Positions 1-11,100 of a stretch of 64,000 nt of DNA are shown here, piece by piece; positions within the stretch are counted from its first letter, which is position 1; each line of letters begins with the position of its first letter. The notes under the pieces are model-generated. The model had not been told where the DNA came from and did no database searches. It saw only the letters and a program-made list of their open reading frames with translations. The position numbers and the translations under genes are program-made. The stretch covers positions 744,001-808,000 of the forward strand of contig MU858045.1 of assembly GCA_033297075.1 (NCBI GenBank), in the 5' to 3' direction. This DNA comes from Rhypophila decipiens. Its lineage: Eukaryota > Ascomycota > Sordariomycetes > Sordariales > Naviculisporaceae.

Positions 1-1147
1 ATGGCGGAGCGACAGGGATCACGCAACGACTCCAACGGAGCGATGGGCGCTAATTAGAACGAGCGACCATCTCCTCCCCTATATATCGCTCCCACTAAAC
101 CCATCACGACGGTGGATATCACAAATGCGGGAAGTCGTCTAGCTCGTCGGATAATACAGCTAGTGGGACTGAACACCATACTGTTTAAGTTTATTTACAC
201 TTATGGTGATCTTGCTTTGGGGGAGTAAGGACCCATGAGGGGTGCAAGATATTCAAGACGTTGACGATGCGTCTCTTGCAGTCATGTGCAAGGCTTCAGC
301 TATAGTAACTAGCGGTCCATATTCATCAACGGAGCGTTTCTCCAGAACAATGTGTTTCTCGTCTGTGATCGATGAGAGGATGTGAAACAGCTCCATACCA
401 GCAACTGGATGCGAGTGTCAATGATATATCTGAATCCCGATTCTCGACATCGTGCGTTATCTTTGTGGTCTGGTACCTGGCGTCACACATTGAGTGCTTC
501 AAGTATCAACGCGCCATATGATCATCAGAGGCATGGTCGTTGAGGTAGGTCACCTCAATAAATCGGTTCCCCGGCAACCATCAGGGGCCCTTAGCAGCCC
601 GATGATGGTGTCGTCTTGGCGAGCTTGTGAATCTGAATGCCTCGAGTCGAATTTTAAACTCGGCTATCCAGGAACAAATGCAATTAGACGGAAATTTCTC
701 GATCAATAATCCATCCGTCACTCATCATATTAACCAACATCTTCCTTCGGATTTTTCTAACGGAGAGACCAACACCAGTCTTGTTGTTTCGATCACCAAA
801 GGAACCCCACTTTTGGGGAGGGGGCCGAGTCCGGATTCTCCAACCTTATGTAGTTAGGAGCTCGATACTATATGCGGCATTCAAGAGTGTTCATTGACTG
901 GTTGGTGTGATATGGATCTTCTTATCACCATCTTTATTGGTGTCTAGACACATGGGATTACTCATTAGTTGTTTCCCCGCCCTCAGCTGTTGGATGTTTA
1001 AAGACACAAGAGCTTCAACACAACATCCTCACATGGACTTTGATCCTCTTCATCTCTTTTGAGCGAATCCATCATTTACAGTACTTGTTCCTTCTTAAGC
1101 CCAAGTGACATACCATCTCCGTCTCTGTATACAGCAAATTCTTCACG
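1..1147. other. Spacer with no supported gene
   Basis: All six frames hold only short open frames without recognisable composition. An 18-codon frame opens at base 1 and stops at once. The last hundred or so bases before 1148 probably carry the promoter and 5' leader of the aldolase-like gene; no clear TATA or operator stands out. Confidence 0.6.
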
Positions 1148-2134
1148 ATGAGCCCCCCCTCAGCGACATCGCCCTCCTCGACGACCAACCAAGTAACCAC
1201 GGTCTTGTCCCAGATCAAAGACTCCAACAACAATAAAAATGAAGCCTCAAAAACGAAGAAGCAAACCCCCCTCCAACAAATATCCCAAGGCACCGTAACC
1301 CTCTCCGGCCCCCCTTCCCATCCGACCTTTGCTCGCGAGCGTCAACACAGGTTAAACCACATGGCGGCCTCCTTCTGCCATTGGTCCCGCGAAAACTACG
1401 TATTCGGCTTCAGCGGGCACATTTCCGTCCGAGACCCGGAATACCCATCTTCCTTTTGGACGAACCCCCTCGGCGTGCACTTTGGCCTCCTCAAAGCAAG
1501 TGACATGATACTCGTCAACCTCCGGGGCCAAATAGTAGGGGGAAATAGATCCCGCCCCGCAAACACAGCCGGCTTCCTTATCCATGGGGCGATTCACGAG
1601 GCAAGACCGGATGTCCACGCCGCGTGCCATGCTCATTCTCGGTACGGGCGGGCATTTTCTGCGCTGGGAAAAAGACTGGATATGATTAGCCAGGATGTTT
1701 GCAAATTTCTTGGGGAGGCTCATGCAGTGTATGAGACGTACGGGGGTGTTGTTCTTGTAGAGGAAGAAGGAAAGCATATTGCGCGAGCGCTTGGGCCAAA
1801 GGGGAAGGGGGTTATCCTCAAGAATCACGGCTTGCTTACTGTCGGGGGGACGGTGGACGAGGCGGCTTGGTTGTTTGACGTTATGGAGGGTGCTTGTCGG
1901 GATCAGCTGCTTGTTGATGCTGCGGTGGGAGGAGGATATGACGAGAGGGAAGGGAAGAAGATGATTATTGGTGAGGAGGAGGCGAGAATGAACTTTGAGC
2001 TGGAGGGGGATGCGGATTATTGCTATGCCGAGTTTCAGGTTTATTATCAGTTTGAGATGGCCATGGCTCGCCGGGATGGTTTGGAGTTTGACGATGCCGA
2101 GGAGATGGATGTTGAGATTGAGGTTATTGAATGA
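1148..2134 (+). CDS. Class II aldolase/adducin-domain protein
   Basis: An intronless frame of 328 residues. After a polar, low-complexity N-terminus of about 55 residues comes a complete class II aldolase/adducin fold (about 60-290). Visible landmarks are the GHISVRDP segment near residue 96, the HAACHAHSRYG segment near 160 whose histidines normally bind the divalent metal, and NHGLLTVGG near 226, which supplies another metal ligand. Family members are Zn-dependent aldolases or epimerases acting on sugar phosphates, but fungal stand-alone copies of this type have no fixed substrate, so none is assigned. The first ATG (1148) is used; it precedes the domain and no earlier in-frame ATG is present. 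The acidic C-terminus (about 300-328) looks disordered. No organelle signal is evident, so cytosolic location is an inference. Confidence 0.9.
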   Translation: MSPPSATSPSSTTNQVTTVLSQIKDSNNNKNEASKTKKQTPLQQISQGTVTLSGPPSHPTFARERQHRLNHMAASFCHWSRENYVFGFSGHISVRDPEYPSSFWTNPLGVHFGLLKASDMILVNLRGQIVGGNRSRPANTAGFLIHGAIHEARPDVHAACHAHSRYGRAFSALGKRLDMISQDVCKFLGEAHAVYETYGGVVLVEEEGKHIARALGPKGKGVILKNHGLLTVGGTVDEAAWLFDVMEGACRDQLLVDAAVGGGYDEREGKKMIIGEEEARMNFELEGDADYCYAEFQVYYQFEMAMARRDGLEFDDAEEMDVEIEVIE

Positions 2135-4107
2135 TGTAAGAAGATGGATGGGTCGCTGTTGGGTTAAGTGAGTCTTGTTGAATGGACAATTAAGAATGAG
2201 AGTTGATTGACAGATTTGAGGTACTCCAGAACAGAATATATTACACTGTCATCGCGGATTTTCAAGTTCTCCGGGGGGCTTTTTTTCTTTTTTACTCAGA
2301 TGCACCCTCTTTCTTGTTGGCGAGCTTTCGGTGTGCTGTTTTACAGATCTGTCTCTTCCTCTCTTACCTTCCTCCTACTCGTACACTTCTTTTTCAATGG
2401 TGCTTTTACCCTTACTGTGTTCTTTTCTCTCAGGGAACTCTCTACTTATTCAATCCACCCTTAAATCACAGTTATATTGAAGAACAGCTTATTTTCACCA
2501 CTCCAGAACGATCAAAAACAACAGAAAAAAAAAGAAAAAAAGAACGAATCATTTTCAACGCAGAGCATAAAGTTCAGGGCAACCCCCGAAGGGGGGGCTG
2601 CCCCTATGAAAAGCCTCTCGACGGCTTTTCCGGGGGGATGAGGCGGGGTGCCAACACTCCGATGCCAACACTCCGATTCCGGGTCCTCACACCGGAATCG
2701 AACACGACCCTCTCTGGTGAGTTCGTCGCTAGGAGGCGGGGCGGTACGAGGCGGGATTGACGCTTGAACCAACTAAGCCATTGGCTATAGTACTGTTCGC
2801 TACCTAAGCTTACCTCACCCGTTGAAAGCAATGGGCAAACCTGGAGCTTATATGGTCCTGGGGCTGGAGCGGGGGCTGGCTATTGGTGGGCGGGTTGGAC
2901 GACGGGAGGAGTTGGGACGATTTGGAAAGCTTGGTGGGGGAGCGGGTTCCAAAGACTTGTAGGAGCTGGGCAGTGAGGTTGTGATTTATGTGGTTGCTCG
3001 GGAAGACAGGGTGGGCAATTGAACAGCAGGTATAGTAAGTCAGCTTGATGCCGTACTCACCGATGAAGGGAAGTCAAGGAGAGGTCGCGGAAGAAACATG
3101 TTGGCCCAACAGAACACGACGGAGATGAGCAGTAGTAAGAAGGGCAAGGAGAATAAGGTCCTTGCAAGCATCGGCTCAAATGGTCGCTTATACGGTCCAA
3201 GAAAACGGAAAACCACAGATTATAGATTTTGGAGTGATCATTTCCCAGAGTAAACAAAGCCCCGAGTTTCTAAGCAGTGTCTGTAACAGCAGATGACGTA
3301 CTGGTAACCCATCAATACCTCATGCACAGACAAGTATGAGGAGTCTTTGGCAGTATTTTAGTACCCGGTATGATCCTTTCTGTTCTCTTCTTGCTCAAGG
3401 AGAAAATGGGAGATTCCAAAGCGCGATGAGCACCAAGTGCAGGATAGCAACCCACGACCAGGATTAAAGACAGGCAGAATGACGATAACGTGGAGCGTGC
3501 ATCCTCCCAATGAAAGTGACTATATGGTGGATATCCTGGACTTGGTGGAACCACCCAACAGCAGAATTTAAAGACCGTTATCCTCCTCTTAAGGAGGCTA
3601 CTCCCGGCGTCCGTTGTGTAAAGAGTAGAGTTTCAGAACAAGTAACTATCTCTTTTTGTTCCTGTAAACATGTCAAGCATGTTCTCTACTTCCCTTCAAC
3701 AGGTAGGTCGTCCTCTCTTGTGGCCTGGTATGGCAGCAACAGGCTCAATGTGGCATGGGGGCTTCTGAACAATGTCGGCGGGGACATCTTTGTCAATGAG
3801 GGCATGGACAAGACTTTGTTTATTCCGCTTCGAACACTGATGAGGCGGACTGTTGGTGCTGGGTGTATTTTTCAGCCATCATCTGCGCTTGTGACTCAGG
3901 TAAACTTGAGAATGAGAGGCTCAAGTTAATGGCTGCTTTTTAGGGAGTTTCTTGTGAATACGAGTCTATTGATTTATCTGTTGGTTTCTTTTGTTTTCCC
4001 GCTCTCAACGGTGAAATCTAGCTCTATCTGCTCAACACATCCTAATAAGTAGTGTCCTTTCTTTAATTTCTCTTTTACATGCAACAAGAAAGCTCACCTG
4101 ACCCTCT
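2135..4107. other. Spacer holding a candidate Pol III unit
   Basis: No convincing protein gene is present between the aldolase-like gene and the P5C reductase gene, which converge here. A frame at 3510-3929 lacks any recognisable motif and is not supported. The notable content is the structured stretch at about 2525-2800, listed separately. Confidence 0.6.
2525..2795 (-). ncRNA. Candidate Pol III non-coding RNA (class unknown)
   Basis: On the minus strand there is a full A-box match (TGGCTTAGTTGG, 2769-2780) and a B-box match (GTTCGATTCC, 2694-2703), 65 nt apart. Downstream in the direction of transcription come a 9-bp hairpin overlapping the B box (arms 2674-2682 and 2692-2700), a 14-bp direct duplication (about 2648-2677), an 8-bp hairpin (2608-2615 with 2623-2630), a G/C-rich hairpin (2577-2587 with 2593-2603), and T-runs of 7 and 9 (2541-2525) that would end Pol III transcription. 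A tRNA is excluded because neither the acceptor nor the T stem pairs. Size (about 250 nt) fits SRP RNA or RNase P/MRP RNA, but I could not place their signature motifs with confidence. A decayed tRNA-derived element is the alternative. Confidence 0.4.
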
Positions 4108-5023
4108 TCAACCCAAAATCTTACCCAGCTCCTCTGCCCGGTCCGTAGCGGCCTTGACAGCCTTGTGGACGACTCCCTGGAAATCCGAGGCGTTGAAGCT
4201 CTCGAGAGCTGCCTGCGTGGTTCCATTGGGGCTGGTGACGTTGATGCGCAGCTGGGCGGGGGACTCGGATTGCTCAACCAGCATCTTGCCGGCACCAAGG
4301 CATGTCTGCTTGGCTAACCTCTCGGCCTGCTCCTGTGGCATACCCAAGGCGACGGCGCTGGCAACCATGTGTTCAACCATGGCAAAGAAGTAAGCAGGTC
4401 CGGATCCTAAAAGTCACATCGTTAGCAAGGTCACACTTGAGAGAAATCAGTCCACCATCGAACATACCAGACAGACCCGTAACGACATCAATCAGCTCCT
4501 CCCGATCAACCCACTCAACAACCTTGCTAAACGCCTGCAGAAGAACATCAACCTTGGCCTTCTCCTCCTCGCTAATCCCCTCCCCAGCAATAGCACCACA
4601 CGCACCCTCCCCAACCAAAGCAGGCGTGTTAGGCATAACCCTCACAACCTTGGGTTTCCTCGTCCCATCAACAGTAAACCACTCCCCGAGGCTCTTGAGC
4701 GTGATACCCCCGGCAATCGAGACAATCAGAGGCAGAGTCTCTCTACCCGCCCACGAAGTAGCAAGTTCCTGGCATACGGCTTTCGCAACCTGGGGCTTCA
4801 CGGCGAGGACAAGAGCGTCGGCATCTTTTGTGGCCTCGACGTTGGAGATGATGGTGCGGACTCCGTGGGCGGATTCTATCTTTTGGCGGTTGACGTCCCA
4901 TGGCTCGGAGACGACGATGTTAGATGCCGGGAGGGCCTTTTGGGCGAGCAGGCCGCCGATGATGGCGCTACCCATGTTGCCTCCACCTATGAAGGCCAGC
5001 TTCCAGTCTTGGATTTGAGACAT
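4108..5023 (-). CDS. pro3: Pyrroline-5-carboxylate reductase (proline biosynthesis)
   Basis: Two exons (5023-4468 and 4406-4108) with a 61-nt GT-AG intron give 284 residues, the usual family length. The enzyme reduces 1-pyrroline-5-carboxylate to L-proline with NAD(P)H, the last step of proline synthesis, in the cytosol. Seen in sequence: an N-terminal Rossmann motif (AFIGGGNMGSAIIGG, about 10-24), the AVKPQ segment near 78, VRVMPNTPALVGEG near 127, and the family signature spanning the splice junction (LSGSGPAYFF then the NVTSPNGTTQAAL segment near 246), which confirms the splice. The start at 5023 (MSQIQDWKLAF) is chosen because the in-frame extension upstream is not protein-like. An 11-bp perfect inverted repeat lies about 170-210 nt upstream of the ATG. 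Confidence 0.95.
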
Positions 5024-7583
5024 TTTGATGATGTTGAAAACCTGGTTTGAATATTGGCAGGTGAATTGAGCGGTGATTAAGGTGAATAAATGAATGAGTG
5101 TATGTTCTTTGTGTGACGATTTCAATCAATTCATACACAAATATGATTGATTGAATGTTGATTGAGCTTTGAGCTCAAAAGCTCTCCCCCGCCATGCCCC
5201 GCTATGGGGATGCCAAGCTTAGCGGGGCATCGGGAAAAGTGGGTACCGATGGGTTCGGGCCGGGAAGTAGTTCGGCCGGTTACGGAGCACTGCCGGTGGC
5301 TAGCGATTTTAGTGCGGTTTAGCGGCTGCCGTGTAAGTGATGACCTCCACCGATGAGAACCTCGAAACAAGAGTGAACTCTGAATCCTTGAAATATGAAA
5401 TATTACCACACACAAGATACAAAGTTCCCTCACCCTCTCAAGTATGCATTGCCACATGCACAAGGAAGATTCTCATACAGTCTCCAAACAAAATGCAATG
5501 AATACCATCGAATCATTTCTCCCAGCAAAACATTCCAGAAAACAGCACAACAGCCAACTCAGCCTCAATCTCTTGCCATGTGACTTTGAACAGTCCTGTG
5601 TAACTCAAATTTTGCTGGACAGATGGATAACCGGCGCTGATACAGTACGTAATACATGAGTGGCAAGGGGCTGAAACCGACATGACGACGGAACTTCTAA
5701 CCCGCAGGCGGCCCCTTTTCGAGACCTCACCTTATTTCATTGTCTCGACAAGCGCCTTCCGAAAATAAACGTCTTTTTGTTCGACAGACCTTCATTGCAC
5801 AGCCAAATTCCAAGAGAAGCAAGGTATTTTGTTGCACATAGTTTTGTTTTTCCTTTTAATTATGTTCGATATGCGAAGAAGACCGGAATCCAAGCGGACT
5901 CCCAATGCACCGTCTTTAACACCGGGCGTTTCTGTAACGATGACCATCCTTCCCTGGGCACGGCAAGGGCCGGCGTCTAAATCTGGCCGATATCTACGAC
6001 CCAAATATCTATCCATGTATTAGTAGTGAATCCTGTACCAACCTTCTACAAAGAGACCGAAGGCCAGAGGCGGATTGTGTAGCTAAGTGGTGAGAAGCAG
6101 AGTAAGAATCGGCCAGAGCCTGTTACTGAATCAAATAGAGACATCATAACTTGGGCATTAAACTACCTCACCCTTCATATATCCAGGCGAGGGTATCTAT
6201 AGACCCAAAAAGGATATGACTATCTACGTTTTTGTGTACTTGACCTGGCTCAGATCTCCTTATTCTCCGGGACGGCCGGAGACCTTGACGCATTAGTTTA
6301 GCAGGACCGCTCTATGTATCAAGAACCCATGATAGGTTTTCATGGTCCCAGGAATGGGTCATGAATGACTTCAGGTTCTCGCCTTGTCGAAACCAGCAGT
6401 AGAGGCCGATCGAGCCTCATTCTCAACCCTCAGCCGGCATGCACTGAAGGAAGGTCCTGACCGAGCAAGCAGGCCTCCTTGGACCATCCTCCATTAGTAT
6501 TATGAATACTGCTTGCTCACTGCCTCGCTGCCTCGTCATATCCCAGAGCCCCAGCCCGCCCATCCACCATGGCTCCCGCGAACTTGAGACAGGAACCAAG
6601 AACTCAGCCAGACTGACCAACCGTTCCGAGTCCAATCTCTTTGGCCCCAAACTTGACCCAGATCCTGGAAGTCAAGTCTTGCAAGGCGAAACCAAAATAA
6701 CCATTGAGAAGAGTAGATTAATTCCTATTTACCAAGTGGTTCAAGCCCCAGAGCTATTTCAGATCCTGTGAATACCAGCCTACTACGGATGGACACCTGA
6801 CCTTTCATGCTGGTCTTCCAGGCTGGCTGGCTGGCTACCCTCTGGCCGTTTTGCATACAGGCCTCTTCATCCTGTCCTCTGCCGTCGGACGTCTTTATGG
6901 GATATTCACAGCCCAGATCTTGACAGGATTCAGCCACTCGTCAATTTCAGCCGACCCAGCCTCGTGCTCGTCGTCTCGTCATGTGCTCAAAGTTCTGTCC
7001 TGTGCGAGAAGGGCAAATGGTCAAGGTAAGTATGTGGAAACAATGCCACCTCCATTGAAGCTATGCACCTAGGTATGCAAAATGTAAAGCAAATAAAACA
7101 ACAGCCGCCTTAACGTCATCACAATAGTGACATCCCATGCCATGCGATGCCAACTCATGCAATCCACCTCTGTGGACCTTGTCCCCATCTCGAGATTCTT
7201 CATCGTTATTCCGCCCCAATGATTGCACATGTATATACCTCGCCTCCACTACCCCCGCCGTCATGAGAATTAAATGTTGAAAATAAAAATGAATATAATA
7301 AAAAACTCTGCGCTTGCTTGCTTCTCTAGATAGACAACAAGAAATATGATGAATGACAAGAAATGAAAAAGGATATTTTTGGTATATGTACGGGGCACCG
7401 TTTATATGTTGTTTTCTCTCGTTCCATCCCCAGATGTCCTCCAAGACCACAAAACTGCAGTTCCCTCCCATGATAGAGCTACCTTGCCCAGGGAGCGATT
7501 CAACTGCTGGGGAGGCGAGTGGAAAAGAGGTTCTTCATGAAATATGTAGTCATGATTATGTCGCTCGCTCGTTGTTCCTTCCC
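5024..7583. other. Spacer between P5C reductase and small membrane protein gene
   Basis: No supported gene in about 2.6 kb. It holds the promoter and leader of the P5C reductase gene on its left and the 3' flank of the small membrane protein gene on its right. The hairpin at 5194-5230 is described separately. Short open frames throughout are scattered over all frames and show no motif. Confidence 0.6.
5194..5230. promoter_or_regulatory. Perfect inverted repeat upstream of P5C reductase
   Basis: ATGCCCCGCTA (5194-5204) is mirrored exactly by TAGCGGGGCAT (5220-5230) around a 15-nt loop. It lies 171-207 nt upstream of the P5C reductase ATG, so it is either in the promoter as a dyad operator or in the 5' leader as a hairpin. 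Function is unknown. Confidence 0.4.
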
Positions 7584-8131
7584 TTAGACCTTCCCTGGTC
7601 GTCCGCGTTGTGGCAGAGTCCATGGTTTCGCGCATACGATCTATTTGATACGCGTTAGAATATAGTGACAAGATTTTGGAAAGAGATCATAGCAACATAC
7701 CTCTCCTTCGCTATATGCCCAGAAATACACTCCCAATCCAATGAGCTGGTAGATGGCGGCGTTCGTGCTCTGGTACATGAGAATCGCGGCGAGGGCGGTC
7801 AGAGGCAGAAAGGCGAGACGGGCTTCGAGGCTGCGGTGGATGCTGGACCCGGCGAGGAATCCAAGAGGCCACTCCCATGCAAGCAGGATGAGACCAAATA
7901 CGAGGTTGATGACCTGGAGCACTGGTATCGGCCTGACGGCAGGATCCAAAGTCTTGGTGAGGAAATCCCAGAATATTTTGGGCCAGAAGAAGCCACAGAC
8001 GGCAGCAGAAACTTGGTCTATGTCAAAGTTAGCATTCGGTCGATCCACCTTCAAAGTCCACAGGTCCACCTACAAGCTGCCGACGTCAAGATGATGAGCC
8101 GCGCCCAGTGGTTCTTGATAAGTCTGCCCAT
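7584..8131 (-). CDS. Conserved fungal integral membrane protein (DUF7727-like)
   Basis: Three exons (8131-8074, 8017-7701, 7640-7584) give 143 residues; both introns are GT-AG with consistent phases. The protein starts MGRLIKNHWARLIILTSAAY, has about four hydrophobic segments (near 8-28, 48-75, 85-105 and 108-128) and ends in a basic tail SEGEIVCAKPWTLPQRGRPG. From memory this is a highly conserved ascomycete protein of unknown function, labelled DUF7727 in recent databases; the label should be confirmed. The short exons matter: the conserved N-terminal 19 residues and C-terminal 18 residues appear only after splicing. The tail PQRGRPGKV is probably cytosolic. No function is proposed. Confidence 0.85.
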
Positions 8132-11100
8132 GGTTGCTGATTAAGATGGATATCGATTGTCTCGTGGTTTTTCGTCGATCGTGCTCGTTCCCTTGGTCGT
8201 ATATGACAATATCCTTTCTCGACCCTTGATCTTCTTTGCTTCCCTACTCTCTTGCCGTGGTATCAAACACGCTGAATAAGACTCGCTCTCAATGACCCTG
8301 TCGAAATCCAAATCCAAACCGCAAAGTCGAAGTGAAGGTGAAGAGATGTGTTTAGCGAGCAAACAACCTCTGGAATAAAAAATAATAGTAGTAATACAAG
8401 GCCAAGGTATCCAAGGAAGGAAAGCAGGTATCCGGACCTGCGGTGAGAAGAGAAGCAAAAAGGTGTCGATAATGAAAAGAAGGGTATCGACTAGCGAAAC
8501 AACGAAAGAGATGGGAGGTGAGAGAGTCCAAAGAAGTTCACGGTGGGCGGGGCCTGGGGAGATCTAATATTGGGTCTCAGTCCGGGCTGGAGGGAGGCCG
8601 TGAAAGCTTCAGACGGCACTTGCCCAAAGGGCTTGTACCGGGGGGGCGGATGTCGTGTGTCAGATGGCAGGTGGGTAGTGTGTCGGATGTTTCTAGGTTG
8701 ATACTAGGAGGTGATCTTTCGAGATCCAAGTTCTTGTGATCTGATCTATAATGACAGCAGGCATCCGGGCAGCATTGGGGGGCTCCACGGGGGTATGTTT
8801 GGACGGGGACGAGGGTGGAAACAGGTCCTGATCGTGTCAGGCTATCGTGGATCAAGGCGGCGAGATGGGATTCTGTCTGGGAGAAGATGGGATTGTTGAC
8901 GACGGCCGAGTATCAAGATGGTCTTTTTGGTTGCTAGGTTGCTTCAGAGACCAAACGACCTTGTTCGCATTGAGTTCGAGTCGAAGATCAAACAGACCAG
9001 TCAAGGCGTCCTTGCTAGCTAAGGGGTATGGAGTATCGTCCGTCTTGTTGTCTGCGTCGAGGGAGAGTGCAAGTGTTTTGTGTTTTGCATTTGCGGAGCA
9101 TGGACGGAGACGGATGCTTGATCGCCAGACATCCGGGACGCATGCGAGTTTAAGAAGCGACAGGGCACATTGGTCTTTGGAGGGGGAGGAGATGTGTGAG
9201 CATGCTCTGGTGGAGTACCGTGTTACTCTCTCCAAGGCCAAGACAGACTACCAGGAACTAGACCAGGGGGTTGGAATCGGTCTGGTTGGGCCCTCGATAA
9301 AGGAACCATACAGAAAAATAGATCCTTTGTGTGTATTCGGAGAGAAAGGAAGAGCAGTGGACTGTCTCAAGGTTCGTCGCCAGCCATGGCCGAGACCGCC
9401 TCGTGTGTCTCTTCGCCGAGTGCTGCGAGCCAGTCCCCACAATCAACCTCGAACGAGAAGGGACCCGTCGATGGTTACAAGGGTCCGGCAGGGGACCAGG
9501 GGTGTAGCGAGGGCAGAGGTGTGGCCAAGCTCACGTTCGCGGCAAGGGTAAAGAAGGAACAGTACCCGATCAGGTTTGGGCTGTCTTGCTGCTCGATAAA
9601 ACAAAAAGGGTGGGGTGAAAAGAGTGATGAAGGAGCGAAAACACATCACTTTTCAAAGCACTTGCAGATGTGAAGTTGCAGTTGCACTTGGGCTTCCGAT
9701 TTCACACATCTCTCGCTGGCACTAGCCATATGATTGCCATGCTCCGCTTGTTACCTGGGAGGAAACATCGTTTCCTTGTGCAATCTTGCCTCCAAGCTTG
9801 GCCAGACAAAAGGAGCAAAAAGACTGGCAAAGCGGGCGCCAGCTGCCCGCCGGCAAGGAAGGTATTTTCCAATCAAGGAAATGAATATAGAGAGGGTAAT
9901 GTACATTGGTGCTTCCGGGACATTTCACCCCATTGGCATTAGCAAAAAAGAGAGGTGAGAAGCAAAGGGACCTGTGGTTGAAGAGAAAATAGCAGATGAA
10001 AATAGTACCTGAGCGAGCTGCCAGGTGTGATTGGAGTGCCGAGGGCGGTTAGAGGACCAAGGTGGCCAATCAGAACCGAACCCGCAGCGTCTCTTGCAGC
10101 AATTGACAGGGGTTCTCACCCACCCCTTGTCCTTTTCCAGGGCCCGCTCTTGCCCAAACATCAGACCCCGCTCTCAAGGATCAAGTATCGATTCTGTAAC
10201 TGCTCAGCGCTTCACCAGTGTCGAGTGACCTGGCTGCCCCTCCATCGCTCGTCTCCTGTATTGATGAGGCGGGTGAGCCAGTCGTACCAGATACCCTCGC
10301 TTCCCGTAGACCCGCTACCCGATCATGGTGTATTTTGGACTCAACTGTGACCTCGAGATCCCAATTGGTCGGCAAGTCGTTCGATGAGCAGGTTGCTTAT
10401 AATAAAGCTGACGATGTCCAGACGAGAAAATAATAATGTCCTCTGTCAATAGCTTTTATTCGTCGTCGCCAGCATTTGCAAATTGGTACTTGGTATTCAT
10501 GCCTGAGCACAAACCGAATACGCCATCTTTTGACAGTTGCGATTATCCTTCGGTGCGTCGAAGGACTCCGTGTTGCTTCTCGGGAGAACTTTCAGCAAAC
10601 TGTCCTTTGGTGATTCCATAGTTCTCCTGAAAAAAGCTCTGAAATGTCGATAAATGTGGAGGAAACGAGTAGAAACCAACAGCAAGGAATGTAGCAGGTT
10701 GCGACAAAAAAGCAAAGGTTTTGTCTTTGATGAGGTCCTCATGCTCTCGAGTTTCGAGATGGGCGATCAAGCTGTGCATCACACACTGACAAGGCCGTGG
10801 TGAGGCAGAAGCCGTTTGAAGAGGCGTGGTCTGTTGCGGGGCATTTGAAGAGCACGGACCATAATCTGACAGGGGTCCCTGGATTGAAAATGGCCCGTGC
10901 TGGCGCTGCGAGAGTTGAGTTGACGTGCACCTTGCGGGCTTGGCTTTGGCTTTTCCTCCCGCTCCCGCCATCCACTCGCATCTTGTCCCGCCCCGCCCCC
11001 GGAGCCAATCGAGACTTTTGCATCGCAGCGATAAATTCCGTGGTTAGCGTAGATTGAATCCGTCGCTGCGTGGCACGGCTTGCCATCAAATGCCAATTTG

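Noticed and set aside
2690..2790. tRNA gene on the minus strand
   Set aside because: Both promoter boxes are present and the D stem pairs, but the T stem has only two pairs, the acceptor strands do not match, and no anticodon stem forms even if an intron is allowed.
3510..3929. 139-residue plus-strand frame
   Set aside because: Trp/Cys-rich start and no recognisable family. The middle part is mildly protein-like, but nothing supports expression.
8847..9551. 234-residue open frame
   Set aside because: Arg/Ser-rich translation without motif, overlapped by equally long frames on other strands; no intron signals or ATG context.
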